From positions 1 through 35,181 of IMG/VR virus record IMGVR_UViG_3300021962_000325: a stretch of DNA of 35,181 bases. One strand, written 5' to 3'. The translations under genes and the position numbers were made by a program. The DNA comes from a virus. Shown here piece by piece: positions 6,617-13,995 of the stretch (its first letter is position 1; each line of letters begins with the position of its first letter). The notes under the pieces were generated by a model that had not been told where the DNA came from, made no database searches, and saw only the letters and a program-made list of their open reading frames with translations.

Positions 6617-7074
6617 TGCCAATTGTAAATAATGATAGTATTCCTAAAGTTGTAATTACAGAAACCGTTAACGATATTGTAATTTCTACTTCTGGTCCAC
6701 AAGGTCCAAGAGGTAAAACAATATTAAATGGCAATGGAGTCCCAGCAGAAAACCTAGGGCTTGAAGGAGATTTCTATTATGACAAAAATACTACATATTT
6801 TTATGGGCCAAAGCCAAACGACCTTACTTGGGCTGGAGCTACCGCATATCCACTAAGTACAAGCACTCTTACATATCCGTTCTCAATTAATCAGGTCACT
6901 GATCAAGGAACTTACTGGGCTCTTGAGATTACCCATAATATGGGGTATAACCCAAATGTAACTGTCAAAAACAGCGCTGGGGACATATTAGAAACTGGAA
7001 TAGACTATAATAGTATTAACAAAATTACACTGACTATGGCTCAACCATTCGGTGGGACAGCATACCTGTCTTAA
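6616..7074 (+). CDS. Short tail-fibre protein with a collagen-like stretch
   Basis: A 152-residue protein. After about 28 residues comes a brief Gly-X-Y run (GPQGPRG, about 28-34), then the motif NGNGVPAENLGLEGDFYYD (about 38-56), which in phage and bacterial collagen-like proteins follows collagen repeats, then YFYGPKP. A beta-rich C-terminal domain follows with ITHNMGYNP at about 104-112. It is translationally coupled to the preceding gene. The collagen piece would trimerise the fibre. Probably a virion adhesin or fibre connector. Confidence 0.75.
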   Translation: MPIVNNDSIPKVVITETVNDIVISTSGPQGPRGKTILNGNGVPAENLGLEGDFYYDKNTTYFYGPKPNDLTWAGATAYPLSTSTLTYPFSINQVTDQGTYWALEITHNMGYNPNVTVKNSAGDILETGIDYNSINKITLTMAQPFGGTAYLS

Positions 7075-7088
7075 GGGAGAAGTAGAAA

Positions 7089-8294
7089 ATGGCAAGATTA
7101 TTTGTAACTGATATCAATCTTAACAAGAATGAACTTCAGAATGCCCGCATCCAGGGGTTAAGCTCTGCACCATCAGCTGCAGTTACTGGACAAATTTACT
7201 ATGACACATCGAATAACACGATGTACTACTACAATGGACTAGCAGCACCAAATGGTCCATGGGTAGCAATGAATGCTTCTCTAGAAGTAATTACAGACGC
7301 AATTGGGACATATGTAGAAGGCGGAGTTGGTTTAACTAAGACATATGTTGATTCTACAGGAATCACAACAATAGATTTAGATAATACAGCCGTAACACCT
7401 GGTTCATATGGATCAACAACAGAAATTCCTACATTTACAGTAGACGCTCAAGGTCGTTTGACAGCAGCAGGAACTGTAAGCGTAGCAACAACACTTTCAA
7501 TCGCAGGTGATACAGGAACTGACACAGTAAATCTTCTTACAGACACATTAACAGTATCTGGCGGAGAAGGAATTGATGTTGCAGTAACAAATAACACAAT
7601 TACAATTGCTGGTGAAGATGCAAGCACAACTAATAAGGGTGTCGCATCATTTGCAGACGCAGATTTTACAGTAACAACTGGTGCTGTATCTATCAAGAAT
7701 GTAAACCTTGGAACACAGACAACTGGTAACTATGTAGCAACAATTGCTGGAACTACAAATGAAATTACTGTTTCTGGCTCAGGTTCAGAAAATGCGGCAA
7801 TCACAATTGGTTTGCCAGATGATGTAACAATTACCAATAACCTTAACGTTGGCGGAGACCTAAACGTTACTGGTGTAATTAATACAGTAAACTCAACACA
7901 AGTTAATATCTCAGATAATAAGATTAATCTTAACTCTAGTATGCCAGAAGAGAACTCACCCTCTCTTGATGCTGGAATTGTTGTACATCGTGGAACTGAA
8001 GCAGATGCTGAACTTCTATGGAGCGAAACAGCAGATAAGTGGCAGGTAGGACTTGTTGGAGGATCTTATCACGATATAGCTCGTAAATATGTAGCTACAA
8101 TCGGTGACGGAGCAGCTTTAACATACGCAATTACACACAACCTCGGAACTCGTGAAGTTCAGGTTCAAGTTTATGATGCAGCAACATACGATACGGTAGA
8201 AACTGATGTAGTAAGAAATTCTACAAGTCAGGTGACAATAGGATTTACAGCAGCACCTGCTTCTGGAGCATATAAAGTAGTTATCGTAGGATAA
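7089..8294 (+). CDS. Tail-fibre protein, 401 residues
   Basis: A Thr/Val/Asn/Gly-rich, almost Cys-free fibre protein. It opens with MARLFVTDINLNKNEL and a GQIYYDTSNNTMYYY module (about 35-49) shared with other proteins here (compare GDIYYNT in the 8307 gene). A SYGSTTEIPTFTVDAQGRL motif (about 105-123) is typical of environmental phage structural proteins. Later come VTITNNLNVGGDLNVTG repeats and a C-terminal YAITHNLGTREVQVQVYDA domain related to the end of the preceding gene's product. A GGGAGAAG SD lies 8 nt upstream of the ATG. Likely trimeric virion fibre; receptor unknown. Confidence 0.8.
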   Translation: MARLFVTDINLNKNELQNARIQGLSSAPSAAVTGQIYYDTSNNTMYYYNGLAAPNGPWVAMNASLEVITDAIGTYVEGGVGLTKTYVDSTGITTIDLDNTAVTPGSYGSTTEIPTFTVDAQGRLTAAGTVSVATTLSIAGDTGTDTVNLLTDTLTVSGGEGIDVAVTNNTITIAGEDASTTNKGVASFADADFTVTTGAVSIKNVNLGTQTTGNYVATIAGTTNEITVSGSGSENAAITIGLPDDVTITNNLNVGGDLNVTGVINTVNSTQVNISDNKINLNSSMPEENSPSLDAGIVVHRGTEADAELLWSETADKWQVGLVGGSYHDIARKYVATIGDGAALTYAITHNLGTREVQVQVYDAATYDTVETDVVRNSTSQVTIGFTAAPASGAYKVVIVG

Positions 8295-8306
8295 AGGGGG
8301 CAATAA

Positions 8307-8561
8307 GTGTCTGTAAAAAGATTAGTCCCTTTACATGCAGTAGCTTTAGAAGATGATCCAGTATCAGCACGTATTGGAGATATTTATTACAATACAATAT
8401 CGGAAGAGCTAAGATTCTATGATGGAACACAATGGAATCCAGTTAATTCAGGAGCAGTTACAGGACTATTAGATCACGTTCATACATATGATGGATCTCT
8501 GTTCTCTGTAGACTCAGTAGAAATTCCAGCCTCTGGTGTTGTTGACGGCGGTACACCATAA
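8307..8561 (+). CDS. Short fibre-connector-like protein, GTG start
   Basis: An 84-residue protein with an IGDIYYNTISEELRFYDG module (about 23-40), a common phage fibre head or attachment element, and a C terminus ending DGGTP. The GTG is preceded by AAAGGGGG at about 6 nt. Its stop overlaps the start of the next gene by one base (TAATG). A 65-residue protein ending DGGTI lies in the same coupled position before the other Mtd-N-like fibre (16494-16691), so the two pairs are equivalent arrangements. Probably docks or caps the downstream fibre. Confidence 0.65.
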   Translation: MSVKRLVPLHAVALEDDPVSARIGDIYYNTISEELRFYDGTQWNPVNSGAVTGLLDHVHTYDGSLFSVDSVEIPASGVVDGGTP

Positions 8562-10837
8562 TGTCAGTTACAATAAGAGTAAAAAGAGGAACTGCTACAC
8601 AATGGGCGGCCCGTACAACACCATTATTGTCTGGTGAGTTTGGCTATGACTTAACAAATAAAATAACTAAAATAGGAGACGGAACAACTCTATGGGCTAG
8701 TCTTCCTTCTATAGACCCTTCTTCTAATGGTACTAATACTGGAGATATCACATTTGATGGCGTACAGATTATTGGTGCTGGAACAGCATCTGGTGACGGA
8801 TATGGCAATGGAACAATAGAGTTAGTTCCAGATGCAGACATTAATACAGATCAGTATTTAATTATTGATCCTACAGCTCCAAACCACATTCATATTCGTG
8901 GTGGTGGAACTCAAGATGCTTCAGGTGCAGATCTATTTATTGGTGGAGAAAGAAATAATGTTCGTGTATCTGACGGAGCAAGATCTGTATATATTAGTAC
9001 AAGACCAGAAACAATTATTAACACTTATACAAATTTAAACGAAACAAGCAACACTTCTTTTGTAGTTAGCAATACAGCAAATATTTATGTAGGCGATACG
9101 ATGTTTTATCCAGGCGGAGATATAGTCACTGTTGATTCTGTTACAACAGACTCACCAAGTTCTGGTCTACAAACTATTACAGCAAATTTAAATGGAGAAC
9201 CAGCATCATTTGTTGGAGGAGCAGCTCATGTATTTAGTCATGAAGAGTCTTGGGATAATTACTGGCAATTTGGGTCAGATGGAGTTTTACATGGTCCAGG
9301 AGGTGGAACGCTAATTGTTTCTGGAATTAGTGGAGAGCCAGGAGACGATGTGTTTGCTATTGTTGCAGATCAAAACTTAGTATTACAACATGGTGTAGGT
9401 GGAGCATACTTAAATGATTCAACCATTGCAAACAACCATATTGCAACTATGGGAGATATTGCGGATGCAAATGAGTATACAGACCAGGCAGTTGCAGGAT
9501 TAGGTAACTCTCTTCCAGAGAACTATGTGCCAATATCAGATGTTGGCGCAGTAGACGGTGTAGCTTCATTAGATTCAAATGGAAAGATTCCAGACTCAGA
9601 ACTTGCATCAGAAGTTACAAGAAATACTGCGGCTCAAACTTTAACAAATAAAGTAATTGGTCTAGGCACTGGAATTACTTCTATCTCGGCTGTAGATAAT
9701 ATTGAGGGTCTAGCTGGTCAGAATAATATACCAATTTATCAAGCAGGGCTAGACAGAGGCGGAAGAATAAACATTAGCTCCCTTGGCGTTATATCAGTAG
9801 CAACTTCTGGAATTGGATATGTTTCTGGTTTAGCAACAAATGCTGGCGGAACAAGATTTAATATAACTGTAGGCGGAAATGCTATTAGCGGAACATTGGT
9901 AGAATTTAATGCAGCTTTAACAGACGGAGACTTTGCAACAGAGTCTTATGTTTCTACAGCGATATCTAATTTAATAGACACTGCTCCAACAACATTAAAT
10001 ACTTTAAATGAACTCGCAGCGGCTATAAATGATGACGCATCTTTTGCATCTACAGTCACAACGGCATTGGGTGCAAAAGCACCAATTGCTTCACCAACTT
10101 TTACTGGAACAGTTTCAGGTATTACAAAATCAATGGTGGATCTAGGAAATGTTGATAACACTACAGATGCAAATAAGCCAGTATCAACTGCAACACAGAC
10201 AGCATTAGATTTAAAGTTAAACCTATCAGATCCTTCGGTTGATTATTATATTACAAACTCTGGATCTGGAGCTTATCTAGTAAACGGTGTATCTAACGGA
10301 TTAATCACTTTTGAAAAAGGTAAGAAATATAGAATACATGTTAATGCTACAGGACACCCATTCTGGATTCAAACAGTGTCAGGTGCTTATAGCTCAGGCA
10401 ACGTATATTCAACTGGAATAACAAATGGCGGAGCACAAGCAGGTCATATCCTAGTAGAGCTTCCTCAAGATGCCCCAGATAATCTTTATTATGCTTGCCA
10501 GTTCCATTCATCCATGAGTGGATCAATTTCTGTGCAGTCTGATAATACAATAACAATAAATTCTAAATCTGCAGGCTACACTATTTTGCCGATAGACTCT
10601 AATAGACTTATTGAAATGTCTGCAGGCGGAACATTAACAATAACAGATTCCGCTTCTTTCCCTGTAGGATTTACATGCGATATTTTACAGACAGGTGCTT
10701 CACAAGTTACTATAGCTGGAACTTCATTTACTCCTAATGCCACCCCTGGATTAAAATTACGTACTCAGTGGAGCAGCGCTACACTTATTAAACGAGCACT
10801 TAATTCTTGGGTTGTATTGGGCGATCTGAGCGCATAG
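8561..10837 (+). CDS. Long tail fibre: Mtd-N-like head and a cupredoxin-like domain with type 1 copper ligands
   Basis: A 758-residue fibre. Residues 3-50 (VKRGTATQWAA... KIGDGTTLW) match the N-terminal domain of major tropism determinant-type receptor-binding proteins. The middle carries modules also found in the 13996 gene (ANEYTDQAVAGLGNSLPENY; TLNELAAAINDDASF). Residues about 560-665 look like a cupredoxin: His599 in GHPFW, then YYACQFHSSMSG with Cys646, His649 and Met652. The His-Cys gap (47) and C-x2-H-x2-M spacing equal those of plastocyanin and amicyanin ligands respectively. A C-terminal beta domain follows. No reverse transcriptase or variable-repeat pair of a diversity-generating element is seen in the window. 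Confidence 0.8.
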   Translation: MSVTIRVKRGTATQWAARTTPLLSGEFGYDLTNKITKIGDGTTLWASLPSIDPSSNGTNTGDITFDGVQIIGAGTASGDGYGNGTIELVPDADINTDQYLIIDPTAPNHIHIRGGGTQDASGADLFIGGERNNVRVSDGARSVYISTRPETIINTYTNLNETSNTSFVVSNTANIYVGDTMFYPGGDIVTVDSVTTDSPSSGLQTITANLNGEPASFVGGAAHVFSHEESWDNYWQFGSDGVLHGPGGGTLIVSGISGEPGDDVFAIVADQNLVLQHGVGGAYLNDSTIANNHIATMGDIADANEYTDQAVAGLGNSLPENYVPISDVGAVDGVASLDSNGKIPDSELASEVTRNTAAQTLTNKVIGLGTGITSISAVDNIEGLAGQNNIPIYQAGLDRGGRINISSLGVISVATSGIGYVSGLATNAGGTRFNITVGGNAISGTLVEFNAALTDGDFATESYVSTAISNLIDTAPTTLNTLNELAAAINDDASFASTVTTALGAKAPIASPTFTGTVSGITKSMVDLGNVDNTTDANKPVSTATQTALDLKLNLSDPSVDYYITNSGSGAYLVNGVSNGLITFEKGKKYRIHVNATGHPFWIQTVSGAYSSGNVYSTGITNGGAQAGHILVELPQDAPDNLYYACQFHSSMSGSISVQSDNTITINSKSAGYTILPIDSNRLIEMSAGGTLTITDSASFPVGFTCDILQTGASQVTIAGTSFTPNATPGLKLRTQWSSATLIKRALNSWVVLGDLSA

Positions 10838-10838
10838 A

Positions 10839-11474
10839 ATGCGTAGAAGAACTGGCAAATATAAAAGGAGTGGCGTAAGAAAAGTTAATGTCCCTAATTT
10901 GTCAGGACTAACAAGATCTCAAGCAATAACAGCAATTCAAGCAGCTGGACTTAATTATTCAGAATCAACAACAAATACATCAGATTCAGGATTAACAAAT
11001 TATATTCAATCTCAAGATACATCTAGTGAAGATACAGTTTTAATTGGAACTAGCATTTCTTTTGTTTATTATAATTATGTTGCACCCGTTTATTATGCAC
11101 CGCCACAATATTACGCAGCTCCACAATATTATGCAGCACCTCAGTACTACGCTGCACCTCAGTACTACGCTGCACCCCAGTACTACGCTGCACCTCAGTA
11201 CTATGCAGCACCTCAGTACTACGCTGCACCTCAGTACTATGCAGCACCTCAGTACTACGCTGCACCTCAGTACTACGCTGCACCCCAGTACTATGCAGCA
11301 CCTCAGTACTACGCTGCACCAGTTTATTATGCATCTCCAGGATGTACTGTTGGTGGAACCTGTGAAGTAACCGCATCTTGCAGTTTATGTAATTGTTGTC
11401 CAGATCCATGTATAAGACTTGGAAGATATAACTCGTCATGTGCATGTACAAATCTAGGATCATACTTATGTTAA
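10839..11474 (+). CDS. PASTA-domain fibre protein with twelve PQYYAA repeats and Cys-rich tail
   Basis: A 211-residue protein in three parts. A basic start (MRRRTGKYKRSGVRK) precedes a PASTA domain (about 16-78: VNVPNLSGLTRSQAITAIQ, AGLNY, GTSISFVYY); PASTA domains bind peptidoglycan fragments in Gram-positive kinases and penicillin-binding proteins. Residues 89-160 are twelve exact PQYYAA hexapeptides flanked by PVYYA variants. The last 46 residues hold ten Cys (SCSLCNCCPDPC, SCAC), unusual among Cys-poor fibre proteins and suggesting disulfides or metal binding. It starts one base after the previous stop. Function is inferred: a cell-wall-binding or crosslinkable virion filament. It is followed by assembly-like, Cys4 and glycosyltransferase genes. 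Confidence 0.8.
   Translation: MRRRTGKYKRSGVRKVNVPNLSGLTRSQAITAIQAAGLNYSESTTNTSDSGLTNYIQSQDTSSEDTVLIGTSISFVYYNYVAPVYYAPPQYYAAPQYYAAPQYYAAPQYYAAPQYYAAPQYYAAPQYYAAPQYYAAPQYYAAPQYYAAPQYYAAPQYYAAPVYYASPGCTVGGTCEVTASCSLCNCCPDPCIRLGRYNSSCACTNLGSYLC
11103..11318 (+). repeat. Twelve tandem 18-bp repeats encoding PQYYAA
   Basis: Twelve in-register 18-bp units. The first two use CAATAT codons; the rest are near-identical CCTCAGTACTACGCTGCA with only synonymous changes (CCC for CCT, TAT for TAC, GCA for GCT). Such homogeneity indicates recent expansion by slippage or recombination, so copy number may vary between strains. Confidence 0.97.
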
Positions 11475-11483
11475 GGAGAAAAA

Positions 11484-11930
11484 ATGACAATTTATAATAT
11501 GTTTGCTTTAGTTGCAGACGGAGATGTTTTTGATACTTTAGGTCTTCCAGAAGATAACCCAACTGGAATAAAATGGTCTGCTGGATTAAGATCTGGGCTT
11601 ATTTTTAAAAAAACTATTGAATATTCACAATTAAGGAGCGGATGCTTATTTGATGGAGAAAATTTTTATGACCCAGAAGATTTAGAAATGAGGACGCCAT
11701 TACCAAAAAGTCCTATTGACAATCCAGATGTTATAAAGTATGCTGGTATAGTAGGAAATGAAGTAATAGGATTCTATACATTAGATAAAACCATAATGTC
11801 AGAAGATTTTATATCAATGGTATGTGCTGGTTTAGAGTCTAATCCAGATATTATAGAATTTGATTCTTCTTTAAATGTACAGCCTGGGTGGATATGGAAT
11901 GGAACCCAGTTTTTATCTCCAGAGGAGTAG
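11484..11930 (+). CDS. Tail-fibre-assembly-like or fibre-accessory protein
   Basis: A 148-residue acidic protein. The C-terminal GWIWNGTQFLSPEE resembles the GW(x)YDGxxFxPP end found in many phage tail-fibre-assembly proteins and fibre-associated proteins. The N-terminal half (YNMFALVADGDVFDTLGLP) is a beta-rich domain and the middle SGCLFDGENFYDPEDLE is a second similar unit, suggesting an internal duplication. AAGGAG sits 7 nt before the ATG. Being directly after the PQYYAA fibre, it may be its chaperone. Confident as a gene, moderate on role. Confidence 0.65.
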   Translation: MTIYNMFALVADGDVFDTLGLPEDNPTGIKWSAGLRSGLIFKKTIEYSQLRSGCLFDGENFYDPEDLEMRTPLPKSPIDNPDVIKYAGIVGNEVIGFYTLDKTIMSEDFISMVCAGLESNPDIIEFDSSLNVQPGWIWNGTQFLSPEE

Positions 11931-11932
11931 TT

Positions 11933-12175
11933 TTGTCAGAAGAAAAGCTATCGGCTTGGCAACAGTATAAAAAAAATCTTGGCGAATCAAGACCCTGGCA
12001 TGCCCTAAACCCAGATAAATATTTAGAAGACGAGTCTTTGATTGAAGAAAGAATGGGCATATGCAATTCTTGCCCAGAGTTAATTAATTTAACTAAGCAA
12101 TGTAAAAAATGTGGATGCATCATGACTTTAAAAACAAAACTAGAAAACGCAAGTTGTCCTTTAGGTAAGTGGTAA
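11933..12175 (+). CDS. Small Cys4 zinc-ribbon-like protein, TTG start
   Basis: An 80-residue protein with a helical N-terminal half (SAWQQYKKNLGESRPW) and a Cys motif: ICNSCPEL, then CKKCGCIM, then a final ASCPLGKW. This arrangement (CxxC, CxxCxC, CP(L)GKW) is a small phage family that I recognise but cannot name with certainty (possibly DUF6171), often near glycosyltransferases. An ATG at 11888 would overlap the previous gene by 43 nt without an SD; TTG at 11933 has AGAGGAG 5 nt upstream and is preferred. It ends 1 nt before the glycosyltransferase ATG, so the two are coupled. Likely zinc-binding partner; exact role unknown. Confidence 0.75.
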   Translation: MSEEKLSAWQQYKKNLGESRPWHALNPDKYLEDESLIEERMGICNSCPELINLTKQCKKCGCIMTLKTKLENASCPLGKW

Positions 12176-12176
12176 A

Positions 12177-13244
12177 ATGAAAAATGGTTATATTTTTATA
12201 AATGTAGCAGCATATAACGAAGAGGATCTTTTAGATACTTTAAGCACCGCTTTTTCTAAGGCTAATAATCCAGATAATGTTTATGCTGGTGTTGTTATGC
12301 AATATACAGATAATAATTTTCCAGATCTATCAATATTTAAGAATGTAAAATATATAAAAAATAATGAAATGGTTGGGCTAGGTCTTGGAGTAGCACGAGG
12401 ATTAGCATCAACCCTGTACGACGGAGAAGAGTACTATTTACAGATAGATGCCCATACTGTATTTAAAAAAGACTGGGATATTAAATTAATAAATAATCTT
12501 AATAACATAAGAAAGATAGCTGATAAACCAATAATATCAACATATGTTCCATACTACTATAGAGACAGAGTAAGTGGACAAAAACTAACAATGGCACAAA
12601 ATGAAGATTGGGAAGGCGAATATCCAAACTGGTCACTTGTCTCTAAAGATAGCCCAGAGGCTATTGGCATGGAAGATCAAGAAAAATATAAAATGTTTGT
12701 ATATGGTATAGAAGCATTAAATTCACCAGCAGCAGCAAGGGCAAAGTTTGAAAACGCTGATTATGAAAAGCACTATTTAATATCTGGACATTTCTTGTTT
12801 ACGTTAGGTAGTTTTGTAAATGATGTTAAGTATGATCCACAACTTGCCTACCACGAAGAAAATGTCATAGCTATGCTTGCCTGGACAAGAGGCTATAGAA
12901 TATTTAATATAAAAGATCATGTTTTATGGACTAGAGAGATGTATACAATGGGCAGGGATGTTCCAAATTCATGGAAGCAAAAATATTTAGAAAAGAATGA
13001 AAAGGGTATCTCTTTTAGAGATAAGGTTGTTGCTGGAACTCTTAGAAATAAGCAAATATTAACTGGACAAATACTAGGAGAGTATGGCTCTCCAACGATA
13101 GAGTTGTTGAATGAATATGAGAAAGTTTCTGGAATAGATTACAAAAAGTTTTATAAAGATTTAAATAATATTGTTGAACAGACTGGCGATAAGTTCCCAG
13201 CCGCAAAAGCCCTGTATGATTTAGAGAAGAGTTTAAATGCCTAA
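12177..13244 (+). CDS. GT60-type polypeptide GlcNAc-transferase-like glycosyltransferase
   Basis: A 355-residue GT-A-fold enzyme. FINVAAYNEEDLLDTL (8-23) followed by LQIDAHTVFKKDW (88-100) are hallmark motifs of the GlcNAc transferase family (CAZy GT60); Asp91-Ala-His93 is the metal/nucleotide-binding DxH. Eukaryotic GT60 members attach GlcNAc to hydroxyproline of Skp1 or Thr of mucins. The phage acceptor is unknown; the Pro/Tyr-rich PQYYAA fibre encoded three genes upstream is one candidate, host polysaccharide another. It overlaps the next gene by 8 nt, so enzyme and neighbour are probably made together. Confidence 0.82.
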   Translation: MKNGYIFINVAAYNEEDLLDTLSTAFSKANNPDNVYAGVVMQYTDNNFPDLSIFKNVKYIKNNEMVGLGLGVARGLASTLYDGEEYYLQIDAHTVFKKDWDIKLINNLNNIRKIADKPIISTYVPYYYRDRVSGQKLTMAQNEDWEGEYPNWSLVSKDSPEAIGMEDQEKYKMFVYGIEALNSPAAARAKFENADYEKHYLISGHFLFTLGSFVNDVKYDPQLAYHEENVIAMLAWTRGYRIFNIKDHVLWTREMYTMGRDVPNSWKQKYLEKNEKGISFRDKVVAGTLRNKQILTGQILGEYGSPTIELLNEYEKVSGIDYKKFYKDLNNIVEQTGDKFPAAKALYDLEKSLNA

Positions 13245-13950
13245 TACAATTACCTTTTACCCTTGGGATAGAAAAGCTGAAGAGCTCATGCCTCCAGCAG
13301 CAGCTAGAAAAAATATAGCACCCTACTGGAAAGATATGCCAAGATTTCATGGCGACGGAGACCTTGAAAAGTTTAAAAACGGGGAGGCTAATAGAAATAA
13401 TGTATTTCTAAGTATGAAACATTGTATGCCGTATTATGATGCAATGACGGCAGGATACCACTACTTGTTGCATACAGATATTAATGTTAAAATTATAGAT
13501 GGTCTTCCAAGACTATCTTGGAATCATGACATGGAGCCAGTCGCAAATCGAGTCCTTCATGAGATGCCAGTTCCAAGCGGACACTATCAGGCACATTTCG
13601 GATGGCAAATGTATTGGGGCTTTCAAATGCCAGAAGGTTGGTCTGCTATGATCACCCATCCAATAAATAGATACGATTTACCATTTAGTACCGTTTCTGG
13701 TCTAGCAGACTACGATGTGTACCCATTGCCTGGAAACGTGAGCTTCCACATTAAGGATAATTTTGAAGGTGTTATTGAAGCTGGCACTCCAATAATGTCA
13801 ATTATTCCAATAAAAAGAGAAGACTGGGAGGCAGAGATTAATACAGATAGAGAGTTTTTTGAACAGAAGATCGAGTTGATAAAAGAAAAAGAGTCAGTGC
13901 CTATGGCTCACTATAAAAAAGGCTACCGTATTGGCATGACTTCAAGTTAA
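13237..13950 (+). CDS. Conserved phage protein of unknown function, cupin-like fold suspected
   Basis: A 237-residue protein starting MPNTITFYPWDRKAEELMPP. Distinctive blocks: APYWKDMPRF (27-36), MKHCMPYYDAMTAGYHYLL (about 60-78), MITHPINRYDLPF, and FEGVIEAGTPIMSIIPIKRE (about 177-196). I recognise it as a family common in marine and freshwater phages, perhaps DUF6065, with no known activity. The same order of blocks is seen in the 23314-24039 product next to the halogenase. Several His and Asp residues could bind metal, but no canonical 2-oxoglutarate motif is evident. Its start overlaps the GT60 gene by 8 nt. Confidence 0.7.
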   Translation: MPNTITFYPWDRKAEELMPPAAARKNIAPYWKDMPRFHGDGDLEKFKNGEANRNNVFLSMKHCMPYYDAMTAGYHYLLHTDINVKIIDGLPRLSWNHDMEPVANRVLHEMPVPSGHYQAHFGWQMYWGFQMPEGWSAMITHPINRYDLPFSTVSGLADYDVYPLPGNVSFHIKDNFEGVIEAGTPIMSIIPIKREDWEAEINTDREFFEQKIELIKEKESVPMAHYKKGYRIGMTSS

Positions 13951-13975
13951 GATAATAAATAATTTAAGGTATAAT
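13947..13975 (+). promoter_or_regulatory. Promoter for the 13996 fibre gene
   Basis: TTAAGA (13947-13952), 17 nt, TATAAT (13970-13975), in the only gap of this block. The 20-nt stretch between the -10 and the ATG holds GGGAAGAGG, so this transcript would carry a short SD-containing leader, unlike the leaderless sites elsewhere. Confidence 0.5.
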
Positions 13976-13995
13976 TAGGGAAGAGGTATACGTAA

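Noticed and set aside
11103-11318. Tandem array considered as a CRISPR
   Set aside because: Units are contiguous 18-bp coding repeats with no spacers, in frame within a protein.
11050-11562. Leftward open frame of 170 codons antisense to the PQYYAA gene
   Set aside because: It exists only because the 18-bp repeat is open on both strands. It has no SD and repetitive nonsense composition, and the sense gene has a PASTA domain and good context.
11888-11932. ATG at 11888 as the start of the Cys4 protein
   Set aside because: It would overlap the previous gene by 43 nt without an SD. TTG at 11933 has AGAGGAG at 5 nt.
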